Shown: in pieces, positions 16,361 through 25,647 of the stretch
Numbering within the stretch: the first letter of the stretch is position 1
Layout of the letters: each line of letters begins with the position of its first letter
NCBI RefSeq assembly: GCF_015265455.1
Contig: NZ_CP054492.1
Span: 2,480,001-2,544,000, forward strand
Reading direction: 5' to 3'
Length of the DNA: 64,000 nt
Source: Candidatus Sulfurimonas baltica
GTDB taxonomy: Bacteria > Campylobacterota > Campylobacteria > Campylobacterales > Sulfurimonadaceae
Position numbers and translations under genes: made by a program
The notes under the pieces: generated by a model
Databases searched by the model: none
What the model was told of the DNA's origin: nothing
Seen by the model: the letters and a program-made list of their open reading frames with translations, nothing else

Positions 16361-18131
16361 AAACAGAGTCTTAAAAGACGTATTTGGTCACAACAGTTTT
16401 AGAGAGCTGCAAGAAGATGGTATTGACGCTATTTTACAAAACCGTGATTTGCTTATGATACTGCCCACCGGCGGTGGAAAATCACTTGTTTACCAACTTC
16501 CTACACTTATAAAAGATGGCATTAGCATAGTTATATCCCCACTAATCGCACTTATGCAAGACCAAGTAGCTTCACTTAAAGCGCAAGGTATCAGTGCAGA
16601 TATGATCTCATCCGCTCAAACTCAAGAGGATATAGACAATATTGTTTACTCTGCCAAGATGGGTCAACTAAAGTTTTTATACCTCTCTCCTGAGAGATTA
16701 AACACGCAGTGGACATTAAATCTTCTGAGTGAACTAAAGATAAACTTTTTTGTAGTAGATGAAGCCCACTGTATCTCCCAATGGGGACATGAGTTTCGCG
16801 ATGACTACAGAGCATTAGGAAGATTAAAATCTAATTTTCCCAACTCTAATATCTGCGCATTTACAGCGACTTCTACAAATCATGTAACTGAGGACATCAT
16901 TAGAGAGCTGCGACTTGAGAATCCTCTTCTTCTTAAGGGTAAAATTTTTCGCAAAAACCTCTACATATCTTCGCAGAGACGCATTACGAACGGTCAAGCA
17001 CAACTAAAGAACTTTCTCAAGCGTCATGAAAACGAGAGCGGAATAATTTATGTGAGTTCAAGAAAAAAGGCCGAGGAGTTAAGTTTAAATCTAAATATAG
17101 CCGGCTACAAGTCACTGGCTTATCATGCCGGACTTCCTCAGCATATTCGAGAAAACAACTTTAAAATCTTTGTCAATGACAAAGTAAATATAATGGTGGC
17201 AACTATTGCTTTTGGAATGGGGATTGACAAAAGCGACATTCGTTTTGTAGTTCACATGTCTCTGCCTAAAACACAAGAAAATTACTACCAAGAGATAGGC
17301 CGTGCCGGACGTGATGGCGAGGATAGTGAAGTTTTACTACTCTTTAACTCTTCTGACATGATAATGCAAAAACAATTTTTAAAAGACATACCAGACCAAA
17401 ACTATGCAAATCATTTAGATGCAAAAATAGACTCTATTTACAAGTATGCAACAAGTGAGATATGTTTTCACAAGCAACTTGCTGAGTATTTTGAAGACAC
17501 ACTTGATGAATGTGGAAGTAGATGCGACAACTGCTCAAACTCAGATGATTTAAGGCAAGATATTACAAAAGAGGCTCAGATGGTCTTGAGCACAATTTAT
17601 AAAACTAACCAAAATTTCGGAAAGAACTACATCATAGATATACTTCGCGGCTCAACAGAACAAAAGCTTTTAAGCAATGGTGCCGATAAACTGTCGGTAT
17701 ACAATATAGGGTCTGCTCTAAGTAAAAAAGAGTGGTTTGTGGTTATAGAGCGCTTAACGGAGATGAAAATTTTAAACCTTGGTGAATTCAGCTCTCTTAA
17801 ACTTACAAATGATGCTATAGCAATACTAAAATCGCAAAAAAAAGTTGATATAAAATCTTCAAGGCTTCTGGTGAAGGGTCAAGAGAAAAAAGTAAAACGT
17901 ACCCAAGAGTTTGATTATGATGAAGAGTTGTTTGAAAAACTTCGAACTAAAAGAAGTGAAATCGCGTCTAAAATGGGAATTCCTGCCTACTTGATTTTTG
18001 GAGATAAGACTCTCAAACATCTTGCAAGCGATAAACCTTTTGACAAAGCGAGTATGCTTGAAGTTAATGGCGTAGGAGAAAAAAAGTTTGAGCAGTTTGG
18101 AGAAGAATTTTTAAATGTTATTAACTCTTAA
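16332..18131 (+). CDS. recQ: ATP-dependent DNA helicase RecQ
   Basis: Superfamily 2 3'-5' helicase in recombination and fork repair. Walker A is LPTGGGKSLVYQLP (about residues 44-57), motif II FFVVDEAHCISQWGHEF, motif VI QEIGRAGRDG. A zinc site follows (CFHKQ...CGSRCDNC), then the winged helix and an HRDC domain at the C-terminus (PFDKASMLEVNGVGEKKFEQ). The 599-residue length is normal. The start at 16332 lies inside the flhB-like gene, so translation may be coupled. The 3' end overlaps the convergent mnmC-like gene by four bases. Confidence 0.95.
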   Translation: MRKALNLENKNRVLKDVFGHNSFRELQEDGIDAILQNRDLLMILPTGGGKSLVYQLPTLIKDGISIVISPLIALMQDQVASLKAQGISADMISSAQTQEDIDNIVYSAKMGQLKFLYLSPERLNTQWTLNLLSELKINFFVVDEAHCISQWGHEFRDDYRALGRLKSNFPNSNICAFTATSTNHVTEDIIRELRLENPLLLKGKIFRKNLYISSQRRITNGQAQLKNFLKRHENESGIIYVSSRKKAEELSLNLNIAGYKSLAYHAGLPQHIRENNFKIFVNDKVNIMVATIAFGMGIDKSDIRFVVHMSLPKTQENYYQEIGRAGRDGEDSEVLLLFNSSDMIMQKQFLKDIPDQNYANHLDAKIDSIYKYATSEICFHKQLAEYFEDTLDECGSRCDNCSNSDDLRQDITKEAQMVLSTIYKTNQNFGKNYIIDILRGSTEQKLLSNGADKLSVYNIGSALSKKEWFVVIERLTEMKILNLGEFSSLKLTNDAIAILKSQKKVDIKSSRLLVKGQEKKVKRTQEFDYDEELFEKLRTKRSEIASKMGIPAYLIFGDKTLKHLASDKPFDKASMLEVNGVGEKKFEQFGEEFLNVINS

Positions 18132-18859
18132 TCTCTGAGAGACTTAACATCTGGGTTACAAGATATCTTATGTTGCATATCTACATGTAGGAACTCTCTT
18201 AGCTCACTCAACGATGCAACTGTAGCATCACGAAACCCCTCACCGCTGTTTATATAAATGTTGAATCCATTCTCATATAGAGCAAGCCTAGTAGCGAGTG
18301 CCATTGAGTATGTTGTTAAAACACCATCTTTTCTCATACTATTTTCAATATCTCTAAAGTACTCTTTTGTCCAAAGAGCATGATTTTTTTTTGGAGAAAA
18401 GGCATCCTGATATACTATGTCAAATTTGTTTTTAAATTTTTTTATATATTCTCTTGCATCTCCGATAAATAACTCTACATGTAGGTTTTCATCTTCATAC
18501 TTTCCACTCTCACACAACTTAAAAACAATATGCTTCAATTCATCAAACTCTTTTGGATAGGTAAAATCTACTAATAATTTCACCAAAGAAGCATCAAGCT
18601 CAGGAGAATAAATATTTAATTTTGAACTCAATAAGTTCTTTTTATGATAGTAGATTGTAGCTAAAGTGTTAAAGCCCAATCCAAAACAAATATCCAAAAT
18701 ATTTATCTCTTCTAAGTGTTGCTTTATTTTAAAAGCTGGATGGACATGCTTAAGAAGAGACTCTTTTAATGCTCCATCCCTTGTAGAGTGGTAGTGTTCT
18801 TCATATTCTACCGAATATGCAGTATAACTCCCATCTCCACTTAATATCACTTCATGCAT
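18128..18859 (-). CDS. MnmC methyltransferase-like protein (DUF752, MnmD type)
   Basis: 243 residues matching the SAM-dependent methyltransferase half of MnmC, which methylates 5-aminomethyl-2-thiouridine in tRNA U34. Visible are EHYHSTRDGALKESLLKHVHP near the start, the SAM site ILDICFGLGFNTLATIYY, and IVYQDAFSPKKNHALWTKEYF, the family's DAFSP motif. The FAD oxidase half is absent, so this is the MnmD-like form. mnmG in this window supplies the preceding step. It overlaps recQ tail to tail. Two exact CTACATGTAG sites (18181, 18475) read as LHV. Confidence 0.85.
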   Translation of the reverse strand: MHEVILSGDGSYTAYSVEYEEHYHSTRDGALKESLLKHVHPAFKIKQHLEEINILDICFGLGFNTLATIYYHKKNLLSSKLNIYSPELDASLVKLLVDFTYPKEFDELKHIVFKLCESGKYEDENLHVELFIGDAREYIKKFKNKFDIVYQDAFSPKKNHALWTKEYFRDIENSMRKDGVLTTYSMALATRLALYENGFNIYINSGEGFRDATVASLSELREFLHVDMQHKISCNPDVKSLRD

Positions 18860-18867
18860 ATAAATTT

Positions 18868-19734
18868 TTAATCGTCAATTTTGCAGCTAGCCAACTTAAT
18901 AGTCTTATAAAACCATCCAAGAGCTACGAACATCAATGTTGTGCCTAATATAAGATAAAAAGCTGAAAGCATCTGTGAAACATCACCAGAAAGAGCTATC
19001 TTAAACACTACAAGCAAAGTTTCAATTGACAATGCGATAATTATTGAAATTAAAAATTTTCCAAGAACTTTATACTCTTTATCCTCGTCGTGCTCAAAAG
19101 TTTTGAACAACACTTCATGTTCAAATATTTGCTTAGCCAAATCAAATATTGCCAAACCTAACGTTACCGCAATAATTGACTTGAAAATATCTTGTAGAAA
19201 ATCCACATGAGACTTTATAAAAATGATTGAACCAAAAATGTAAGATCCGTAACTTAGCAAAGCTATTGCTACTAATGCAAGTATAGTTGAACCAAACAGA
19301 TAAACAAATCTCTTGATTTTATCGTGCAACCCATTGAATTCTATTAGCTTAAGCTCTTCTAGAAGTGCTATCAGATTTATGTCAAAAACATAATATGTAT
19401 CATCTTTAAAATAAACCACCGATAAACTGGCCTTACCTGTTCTGTAGTGAATATACGGGCTTGACACATAAACATTCTCTTCTAAAATCATTTTTTGAAA
19501 ATAGTGTTTTTTATCATTTCCTATATGTTCACTATCTTTTTCTTTTCGACAGATAATAGGTGATTTTTGTTTAAAATCAGCGTCAACCGAATATATAAGT
19601 TGAATATATTTGTATTGATTTAGAATTTCTTTGGAGTCTTCGATAATATCTTTTTTTATATTTTTAACTAAATGTTTTATATACTTATCTACGGTATCTT
19701 TATGTTTTTTATATACGTTTATTACTTGTTTCAT
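18868..19734 (-). CDS. Membrane protein with N-terminal PDC/Cache-like segment, function unknown
   Basis: 288 residues. The first 130 are soluble and end in VYVSSPYIHYRTGKASLSVV and YYVFDINLIALLEELKL, which resemble the small-molecule-binding PDC/Cache sensor fold. After that come four likely membrane helices in two pairs (about 150-172, 180-198, 223-245, 255-275). There is no kinase, GGDEF, EAL or HAMP motif. The arrangement, sensor in front of the helices without an N-terminal anchor, puts the sensor domain in the cytoplasm. It follows a 146-residue unknown gene. I know of no characterised member. Confidence 0.55.
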   Translation of the reverse strand: MKQVINVYKKHKDTVDKYIKHLVKNIKKDIIEDSKEILNQYKYIQLIYSVDADFKQKSPIICRKEKDSEHIGNDKKHYFQKMILEENVYVSSPYIHYRTGKASLSVVYFKDDTYYVFDINLIALLEELKLIEFNGLHDKIKRFVYLFGSTILALVAIALLSYGSYIFGSIIFIKSHVDFLQDIFKSIIAVTLGLAIFDLAKQIFEHEVLFKTFEHDEDKEYKVLGKFLISIIIALSIETLLVVFKIALSGDVSQMLSAFYLILGTTLMFVALGWFYKTIKLASCKIDD

Positions 19735-19767
19735 CTATTTTACCTTTTTGCTTTATTTTTTCTAATA

Positions 19768-20208
19768 TCAAAGTCCATTACCCCACATGTGCATTTTTTT
19801 TGCCATGACTAAGTCATAACCATCAACTATATCTATATCATTTGGTGCACGAAATTCAAATTCTTCAAGCATAGCTTTTAAAGCTTCAATATCCATAATG
19901 CCTTTTTTTTCCATAATTATAATGTTTGCTGTATTTGCGAGAGATAAATAAGAGAGCTTCAAAAGCATCTTTTGGTCTTGATGAGCAAAGAATACATCTT
20001 TTAAAAGCACAATGTCGTTAGATCTGGGAAGAGCACGAAAACTCTGCGAAAAATTCAAGTTTTCATCATTATAAAGAACTAAGTTAAACTCACCATCAAC
20101 ACCCTGCATCATCTCTTCAAAGATGTCGCTTATTTCATCTCTACATGTAGAGACCTGCAGATAGTGGTTGCCTGGAAGTGGGGTAAAGAGTTCTTTAAAC
20201 TGTTTCAA
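19768..20208 (-). CDS. Conserved protein of unknown function
   Basis: 146 residues, soluble, no signal peptide. The segment FRALPRSNDIVLLKDVFFAHQDQKMLLK, followed by alternating strand and helix (NIIIMEKKG), and the end (GYDLVMAKKMHMWGNGL) suggest a small alpha/beta protein; the context might be a methyltransferase remnant, but no SAM motif is seen. It overlaps the upstream 100-residue gene by four bases (ATGA type), so the two are made together, after luxS. One exact CTACATGTAG site (20141) is here, the only one of 13 read in another frame (Ser-Thr-Cys-Arg). Confidence 0.6.
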   Translation of the reverse strand: MKQFKELFTPLPGNHYLQVSTCRDEISDIFEEMMQGVDGEFNLVLYNDENLNFSQSFRALPRSNDIVLLKDVFFAHQDQKMLLKLSYLSLANTANIIIMEKKGIMDIEALKAMLEEFEFRAPNDIDIVDGYDLVMAKKMHMWGNGL

Positions 20209-20507
20209 TATGCTAAATCATGAAGCTCTTTAAATAGATACGCTTCAACTATATCATCTATACTTCTCCCAGTATGTGCAACTAAAACCATCATATTTTT
20301 CTCCATAAATGGCCAAACATATTCATTGTCATTTATAACGACTGCACACTCGCTAAGGTTCTCAAATGCATTATTATCAATGTTGTGGTTCACCTCTACA
20401 AGCTCACCCTCTTCAATTAACAATTGAGCCCATATTTTTGCATCCTCTATCTTAGTAAGAGATGCCTCTTGAACATCATCGCTATCCATCGGAAGTAAAA
20501 TATACAT
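20205..20507 (-). CDS. Conserved small protein of unknown function
   Basis: 100 residues: a strand (MYILLPMD), helix, strand and a conserved-looking end HTGRSIDDIVEAYLFKELHDL. The overall pattern resembles the NifX/NifB-C-terminal (dinitrogenase cofactor-binding) fold, but the similarity is weak and I do not assign a role. It lies three bases after luxS and overlaps the next gene by four bases, so luxS and two unknown genes form an operon. Confidence 0.6.
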   Translation of the reverse strand: MYILLPMDSDDVQEASLTKIEDAKIWAQLLIEEGELVEVNHNIDNNAFENLSECAVVINDNEYVWPFMEKNMMVLVAHTGRSIDDIVEAYLFKELHDLAY

Positions 20508-20510
20508 TAC

Positions 20511-21014
20511 TTAATCTACTTTTGACAAATCTAGGGCTAAAGCATCATTATCCATAATGCCAATATTTTTATTTAAAACAGCAGAAGCTATGCTTTTTGC
20601 ATCTTCTAGTGAATGCATTTTATATGTTCCGCACTGGTATAGATTTAGTTCTGGTATATCATCTTGAGTTTTTACATTTAAGACATCTTCCATAGAAGCC
20701 CTCCATGCATCTGCAACAACTTTTTCATCAGGAGCACCTAAAAGTGACATATAAAAACCTGTTCTACAACCCATAGGTGAGAGGTCAATAATCTCTACTT
20801 TATCGCTGTTTAAATGGTCTCTCATAAAGCCTGCAAATAGATGCTCTAGCGTGTGAATTCCTTCAGATGAAAGAATATCCTCATTTGGTTTTACAAATCT
20901 TAAATCAAAAACTGTAACATCGTCTCCACTTGGAGTCTTCATCCCCTTTGCTCGACGAACGGCAGGTGCTGGCATAATTGTGTGGTCAACTGTAAAACTA
21001 TCTAATAATGGCAT
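20511..21014 (-). CDS. luxS: S-ribosylhomocysteine lyase LuxS
   Basis: Splits S-ribosylhomocysteine into homocysteine and DPD, the precursor of autoinducer-2, as part of the activated methyl cycle. The metal site HTLEH ([17 protein letters not shown], near residue 55) and the third ligand in [11 protein letters not shown], including the key Cys, are intact. 167 residues is normal. It heads an operon with two unknown genes and is divergent from the MCP gene. Confidence 0.96.
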   Translation of the reverse strand: MPLLDSFTVDHTIMPAPAVRRAKGMKTPSGDDVTVFDLRFVKPNEDILSSEGIHTLEHLFAGFMRDHLNSDKVEIIDLSPMGCRTGFYMSLLGAPDEKVVADAWRASMEDVLNVKTQDDIPELNLYQCGTYKMHSLEDAKSIASAVLNKNIGIMDNDALALDLSKVD

Positions 21015-21174
21015 AATTGTTTCCTTGTTTTAATTGAATAATTGTATCGTTATTTTATCTTAAAAAGACAATATAACGACTAGACAAAAAAAATAATTAT
21101 TTTGCAGTAATATTATTTGTTTTTTTATAATATTTTGCTAGAATTCCACAATAAAATTTCACTAGGAACTTAAG

Positions 21175-23220
21175 ATGAAAAACATCTCCATAAAACTACA
21201 GGTTATACTACTTACAGTATTTTCCCTGCTATTACTAGCATTTATAACAACTTACATATCAAGCACAAAAAGTAAAGAAGCTTTAGTAAAAAATAGCTAT
21301 TCTCAGCTTACAACAGCAAGAGATATGAAAAAAAATTTTATAGAATCATTTTTTAATGAAAGTACAAGCGACATAGAAGTGTTGTCACTATCACAAAATG
21401 TTGAGAGTCTAGTAAATGACCTTATGTTTGTACATAAAGAACTAAAAGTTCAGGGAACAGACAACTATCCTGTCACAAATGAGCTAGCAAAAGAAAAAAC
21501 TGTTTCTCATGAGCTGTTTTTTCAAAACTATATGAAATCATATAAACTGGCTGATATATTTGTCATTTGTGCAAAGCATGGACATGTAATGTATACAGCT
21601 GCAAAAGAGTCCGACTATGGTGCTAATCTTACATCTGGCTCACTTAAAGATAGTGGTCTCGGAGAAGCGTATAGAAAAGCTCTTCAAAATAATCGTACAA
21701 CTTTTATAGATATGAAGCCCTATGCTCCAAGTAACAATGAACCAGCTATGTTTATATCAACACCTGTCAAGATTGATGGAGAGGTTAAAGCAGTATTAAT
21801 ATTTCAAGTAGCCGATAAAGCTATTAACAATATCATACAACACAGAATTGGATATGGTGATTCTCAAGAGGATTATTTAGTTGGTTCAGATAAGCTTATG
21901 AGAAGTGATAGTTTCCTTGACACTAAAAATCACACACTTAAAGCTTCTTTTGCAAATCCATCAAAAGGTTCTGTGGATACTGAGGCATCAAATGAAGCTC
22001 TAAGTGGTAAATCTGACACAAAAATAGTCATTGACTATAATGGCAATCCTGTTCTATCTTCTTATTCTACTGTTAATGTTGGTGAAGACTTTAAATGGGC
22101 TATTCTTTCAGAGATTGATGAAGCAGAAGTTCTTATAGTTCCAAACAGTATTAGAAATACTATAGTTTTATGGTCAGTTGTTATCTTAATTATCATTATT
22201 ATTTTATCAGTTATTTTAGTAAATAACAGCCTTATTAAGCCTATAAATAAATTCAAAGAAACTCTTTTAAGTATAGGTAATAATAAAAATCTTACTTTAA
22301 CTGTAGATGAAAATGCACCGCTTGAACTTTCTCAAATGGCTAAAAGTTTCAATAATTTAATAAAAGAGCTTAAAGATTTGATAGAGACTACTAAACTAAG
22401 TTCATCTGAAAATGCTTCTATCTCTCATGAACTCTCTACTACTGCTATGGGTGTTGGAAAAAATGTAGAAGAATCTGTTATTGTTGTAGATAATGCAACT
22501 GCAAAAGCTAATGAAATTAAAAGTGAGATTACAATCTCTATCATTGATGCCCAAGAGAGTAAAAAAGACATCATTAAAGCAAATGCCAATCTTGGTGAAG
22601 CTCGTCAGGATGTTGTAACTCTTACATCTCAGATTCAGCATAGTGCTCAACTTGAGATTGAGTTAGCTGATAGAATGAATACTCTATCATCTGAAGCGAG
22701 TGCAGTAAAAGCTGTCCTTGAAGTTATCTCAGATATAGCAGATCAAACAAATCTTTTAGCACTTAATGCTGCTATTGAAGCTGCACGAGCCGGTGAACAT
22801 GGACGTGGATTTGCTGTTGTTGCGGATGAAGTTAGAAAACTAGCAGAGAGAACACAAAGATCTCTAACAGAGATTAATGCAACTATAAATATAATCGTTC
22901 AATCTATTTCGGATGTCAGTGGTCAAATGACTAGTAATTCTGAAGAAATTCAAGCACTAGCTAACACTGCAACAGAAGTTGAAGCAAAAATAAACCTTAC
23001 TGTTAAAATTGTAGATGATGCAGTTAATGCAAGTGATAAAACTGTTACAGATTTTGAGAAAACTGGAATAAATATTGAAGCTATTGTTATGCAAGTCACA
23101 CAGATAAATGAAATATCTTCTCAAAATGCTCGCAATGTTGAAGAGATTGCAGCTGCGGCTGACCATCTAAACTCGATGACAGACGAACTTCACTCTAAAC
23201 TTGAAACATTCCGTACCTAG
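21175..23220 (+). CDS. Methyl-accepting chemotaxis protein with periplasmic Cache domain
   Basis: 681 residues. An N-terminal helix (8-28), a periplasmic domain with the dCache look ([58 protein letters not shown]), a second helix (about 325-350), HAMP, then the signalling domain with the hairpin tip [20 protein letters not shown] and [19 protein letters not shown]. The C-terminus lacks a pentapeptide CheR tether. The ligand is unknown. Its 3' end overlaps cheB, and cheR follows, so the receptor is encoded with its own adaptation enzymes. Confidence 0.92.
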   Translation: MKNISIKLQVILLTVFSLLLLAFITTYISSTKSKEALVKNSYSQLTTARDMKKNFIESFFNESTSDIEVLSLSQNVESLVNDLMFVHKELKVQGTDNYPVTNELAKEKTVSHELFFQNYMKSYKLADIFVICAKHGHVMYTAAKESDYGANLTSGSLKDSGLGEAYRKALQNNRTTFIDMKPYAPSNNEPAMFISTPVKIDGEVKAVLIFQVADKAINNIIQHRIGYGDSQEDYLVGSDKLMRSDSFLDTKNHTLKASFANPSKGSVDTEASNEALSGKSDTKIVIDYNGNPVLSSYSTVNVGEDFKWAILSEIDEAEVLIVPNSIRNTIVLWSVVILIIIIILSVILVNNSLIKPINKFKETLLSIGNNKNLTLTVDENAPLELSQMAKSFNNLIKELKDLIETTKLSSSENASISHELSTTAMGVGKNVEESVIVVDNATAKANEIKSEITISIIDAQESKKDIIKANANLGEARQDVVTLTSQIQHSAQLEIELADRMNTLSSEASAVKAVLEVISDIADQTNLLALNAAIEAARAGEHGRGFAVVADEVRKLAERTQRSLTEINATINIIVQSISDVSGQMTSNSEEIQALANTATEVEAKINLTVKIVDDAVNASDKTVTDFEKTGINIEAIVMQVTQINEISSQNARNVEEIAAAADHLNSMTDELHSKLETFRT

Positions 23221-23779
23221 AAAAATTGTCCTTATTGGTGCCTCTACAGGAGGTCCAGGACAAATAGAAAGGATTATTAAATCTTTACCGCAACTTAGTG
23301 ATTTGACCATAATTATTGCTCAGCATATGATTGATATTTTTTTACCTAGCTTTGCAAAAAGGTTACAAAGCATTAGTGTCAATCCTGTTTACATGGCAAC
23401 TGATGGCCTCAATATTGATGTAAATCATATATATATATCTAATGGTCTAACATCTATTGCTGAAAAAGGCTCGCAACTCTATTTTAATATACAATTATCC
23501 GATAAGCACCAATATAATCCAGACATCAATACTCTCTTTAGTTCTTTGGTTCCTTTTAGTAAAAATATAGAAATACTTAGTATTATTCTTACAGGAATTG
23601 GCGATGATGGAATAATTGGATGCAGATTATTATCTATAAATGGGGCAAGGTGTATTACTGAAAGTGAGAAGAGTGCTATTGTTGATGGTATGCCATTTAG
23701 AGCTAGACAAGATGTACCAAATATTGAAGTATCTGATATAAATGAAATTATAAACAGTATAAAGGAGTTTTGCAGCTAA
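23201..23779 (+). CDS. cheB: CheB methylesterase catalytic domain, no receiver domain
   Basis: Removes methyl groups from chemoreceptor glutamates. The 192 residues hold only the catalytic domain: [16 protein letters not shown] with the active Ser, [18 protein letters not shown] with the His, and [15 protein letters not shown] with the Asp. The receiver domain that normally controls CheB is missing, as in Campylobacter jejuni. The start appears to be TTG at 23201, inside the MCP gene (20-base overlap); no ATG lies near. No clear ribosome binding site, so expression may depend on coupling to the MCP gene. Confidence 0.88.
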   Translation: MKHSVPRKIVLIGASTGGPGQIERIIKSLPQLSDLTIIIAQHMIDIFLPSFAKRLQSISVNPVYMATDGLNIDVNHIYISNGLTSIAEKGSQLYFNIQLSDKHQYNPDINTLFSSLVPFSKNIEILSIILTGIGDDGIIGCRLLSINGARCITESEKSAIVDGMPFRARQDVPNIEVSDINEIINSIKEFCS

Positions 23780-24555
23780 TGTTTGGACTTTTTAATAAAA
23801 ACAAAATAGCAGAGGAAGTAAAAAAGGTATTTATAGCTGAGGACTACAAAGATATTTTACCAGTCGCAGAATATTTTAAAAATGAGACAGGTGTAACATT
23901 TGAGAGGCAGACCAGTATACTTCAAAGCAAAGTAACTACCTTTTGTAAACAAAGAGAAATATATTCATTTATAGAACTTTTAAATACTATAGAACATAAT
24001 AAAAATATAAAACAAGAGCTGATTGACTATCTGACAACCAATGAAACATATTTCTACAGAGAGTTTAAACAAATTTCAGAACTTGTTGACTTAGTTAAAA
24101 AAGAAAACAATAAAGTAAATATTTTATGTGCGCCATCTTCCACAGGAGAGGAATCTTACTCTATTGCAATTGCTCTACTCGAAGCAGGAATTCCATCTTA
24201 TGATTTTCACATTACAGGTATTGATATTAACTCAGATGCTTTGAATAAAGCAAATATAGCTATCTATAGAGAAAGAAACGTAAGAAATCTATCATCAGAT
24301 ATTATTGAAAAATATTTCATAAAAAATGGTAGCGAATATATTTTAAACGATAATTTAAAACATCTTGTCAACTTTAAACTTGTAAATGTGTTTGATTCTT
24401 CTTTTAAACAAATTGGTAAATTTGACTTTGTGTTTTCAAGAAATATGCTTATCTATTTTGATAGTAAAACAAGATTAAAGGCTAAAGAAATTTTAGAGAG
24501 TATGAGAAAAGATAATAAATATAATGTATTTTTTGGACATGCGGATTTGTTTTAA
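23779..24555 (+). CDS. cheR: CheR chemoreceptor glutamate methyltransferase
   Basis: SAM-dependent methylation of chemoreceptors. It shows TTNETYFYREFKQ (the NxTxFFR motif), CAPSSTGEESYSIAIAL (SAM site), TGIDINSDALNKA and VFSRNMLIYFD. I start it at ATG 23779, which shares a base with the cheB stop (TAATG) and lies a workable distance after AAAGGAG; TTG at 23770 is too close to that site. 258 residues. The N-terminal domain is shorter than in enteric CheR. Last gene of the MCP-cheB-cheR unit. Confidence 0.9.
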   Translation: MFGLFNKNKIAEEVKKVFIAEDYKDILPVAEYFKNETGVTFERQTSILQSKVTTFCKQREIYSFIELLNTIEHNKNIKQELIDYLTTNETYFYREFKQISELVDLVKKENNKVNILCAPSSTGEESYSIAIALLEAGIPSYDFHITGIDINSDALNKANIAIYRERNVRNLSSDIIEKYFIKNGSEYILNDNLKHLVNFKLVNVFDSSFKQIGKFDFVFSRNMLIYFDSKTRLKAKEILESMRKDNKYNVFFGHADLF

Positions 24556-24613
24556 TAAAACTTGGAATTATTAAATAAGGCTTTAGATTTTATGTAGATT
24601 GTGCCTGAGGAGC

Positions 24614-24639
24614 AAAAAAGGCTAGACTATAAGTCTGCC
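24614..24639 (-). terminator. Terminator of the por operon
   Basis: On the minus strand GGCAGACT TAT AGTCTAGCC (one bulge) is followed at once by TTTTTT, a classical rho-independent terminator. Outer arms GAGCAAA/TTTGCTC (24610-24616, 24641-24647) extend it and may let it end cheR transcripts from the other side. Confidence 0.8.
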
Positions 24640-24681
24640 ATTTGCTCATCTGGTGCAAGATGTGTGAAAGCTAAAAAGTTT

Positions 24682-25638
24682 TTAAACTCTAGCTTCTTCA
24701 CGACGATTTAGATACTCCCAGTTAGCGTCTACGCGCTCTTGCCACTCTTTTATTAAGTATTTGTATTCATCTTTAAATAGATGCTTAAAACGACCTTGTG
24801 CTGCTAAATACTCTTCAACAGGAACAACGTTTTTAGGTCTGTATGTAATATTCCACTCTTTACCATCAATAATTTCATAAAGTGGAAATACTAATGAATC
24901 TGTCGCTAAATCAGTTATCGCCATAGTGTCTTTTGGATCAAATCTCCACTCAGTTGTACAACAAGAAACTGCATTGATAAATGTTGCACCCTCTGTTGAA
25001 AAACCTCTTTGGATTTTTTTAACCATATCTTTCCATTTGTTTGGAGAAACTTGTGCTGCATATGGAATATGATGAGCAGCCATAATGCCCATAATATCTT
25101 TTTTATTTTTTGTCTCACCATAAGAGATTGAACCAGCAGGTGATGTTGTAGCACTTGAACCAATAGGTGTAGAGCTTGAACGCTGTCCACCAGTATTTGC
25201 ATATACTTCATTATCTAAAGTAACATACATCATATTGTGGTTTCTTTCCATACAACCCGATAACCACTGTAAACCAATATCATAAGTTGCACCGTCACCA
25301 CCAAAAGCAACGAACTTAGGGTTGCGATCTGGTTGCTTTAAACGACCTTTAGTTTTAAGTGCTTGGTACATTGACTCAGCGCCAGCAACTGCAGTTGAAC
25401 TATTTTCAAAACCGATATGAATCCAAGAAGCATCCCATGAAGTGTATGGATAAACAGCTGTACAAACTTCAAGACAACCAGTTGATGCAGAAAGTACTAA
25501 ATCATCATTTGTTGCATTTAAAACTTCACGAACAATAATAGAGTGAGCACAACCAGGACATAGAAGATTTGCACCCTCAAAACGGTCAGCTGAAGTTGAG
25601 AACTCTTTTAGGTTTTTAATTTTTTTTATTTCGCTCAT
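24682..25638 (-). CDS. porB: Pyruvate:ferredoxin oxidoreductase beta subunit
   Basis: Thiamine-diphosphate subunit of the enzyme that oxidises pyruvate to acetyl-CoA and CO2 with ferredoxin or flavodoxin, or runs in reverse in the reductive TCA cycle. The TPP site is FGGDGATYDIGLQWLSGCM, followed by TLDNEVYANTGGQRSSS. Cys residues for the proximal 4Fe-4S cluster are in NLLCPGCAHSI and STGCLEVC, with a later Cys pair near 205. 318 residues is normal. Last gene of porGDAB, with a strong terminator behind it. Confidence 0.93.
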   Translation of the reverse strand: MSEIKKIKNLKEFSTSADRFEGANLLCPGCAHSIIVREVLNATNDDLVLSASTGCLEVCTAVYPYTSWDASWIHIGFENSSTAVAGAESMYQALKTKGRLKQPDRNPKFVAFGGDGATYDIGLQWLSGCMERNHNMMYVTLDNEVYANTGGQRSSSTPIGSSATTSPAGSISYGETKNKKDIMGIMAAHHIPYAAQVSPNKWKDMVKKIQRGFSTEGATFINAVSCCTTEWRFDPKDTMAITDLATDSLVFPLYEIIDGKEWNITYRPKNVVPVEEYLAAQGRFKHLFKDEYKYLIKEWQERVDANWEYLNRREEARV

Positions 25639-25647
25639 AATAACTTC

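Noticed and set aside
24604-24656. Possible structured small RNA between cheR and porB
   Set aside because: The folding is explained by a terminator with a T-run for the por operon; no promoter was seen.
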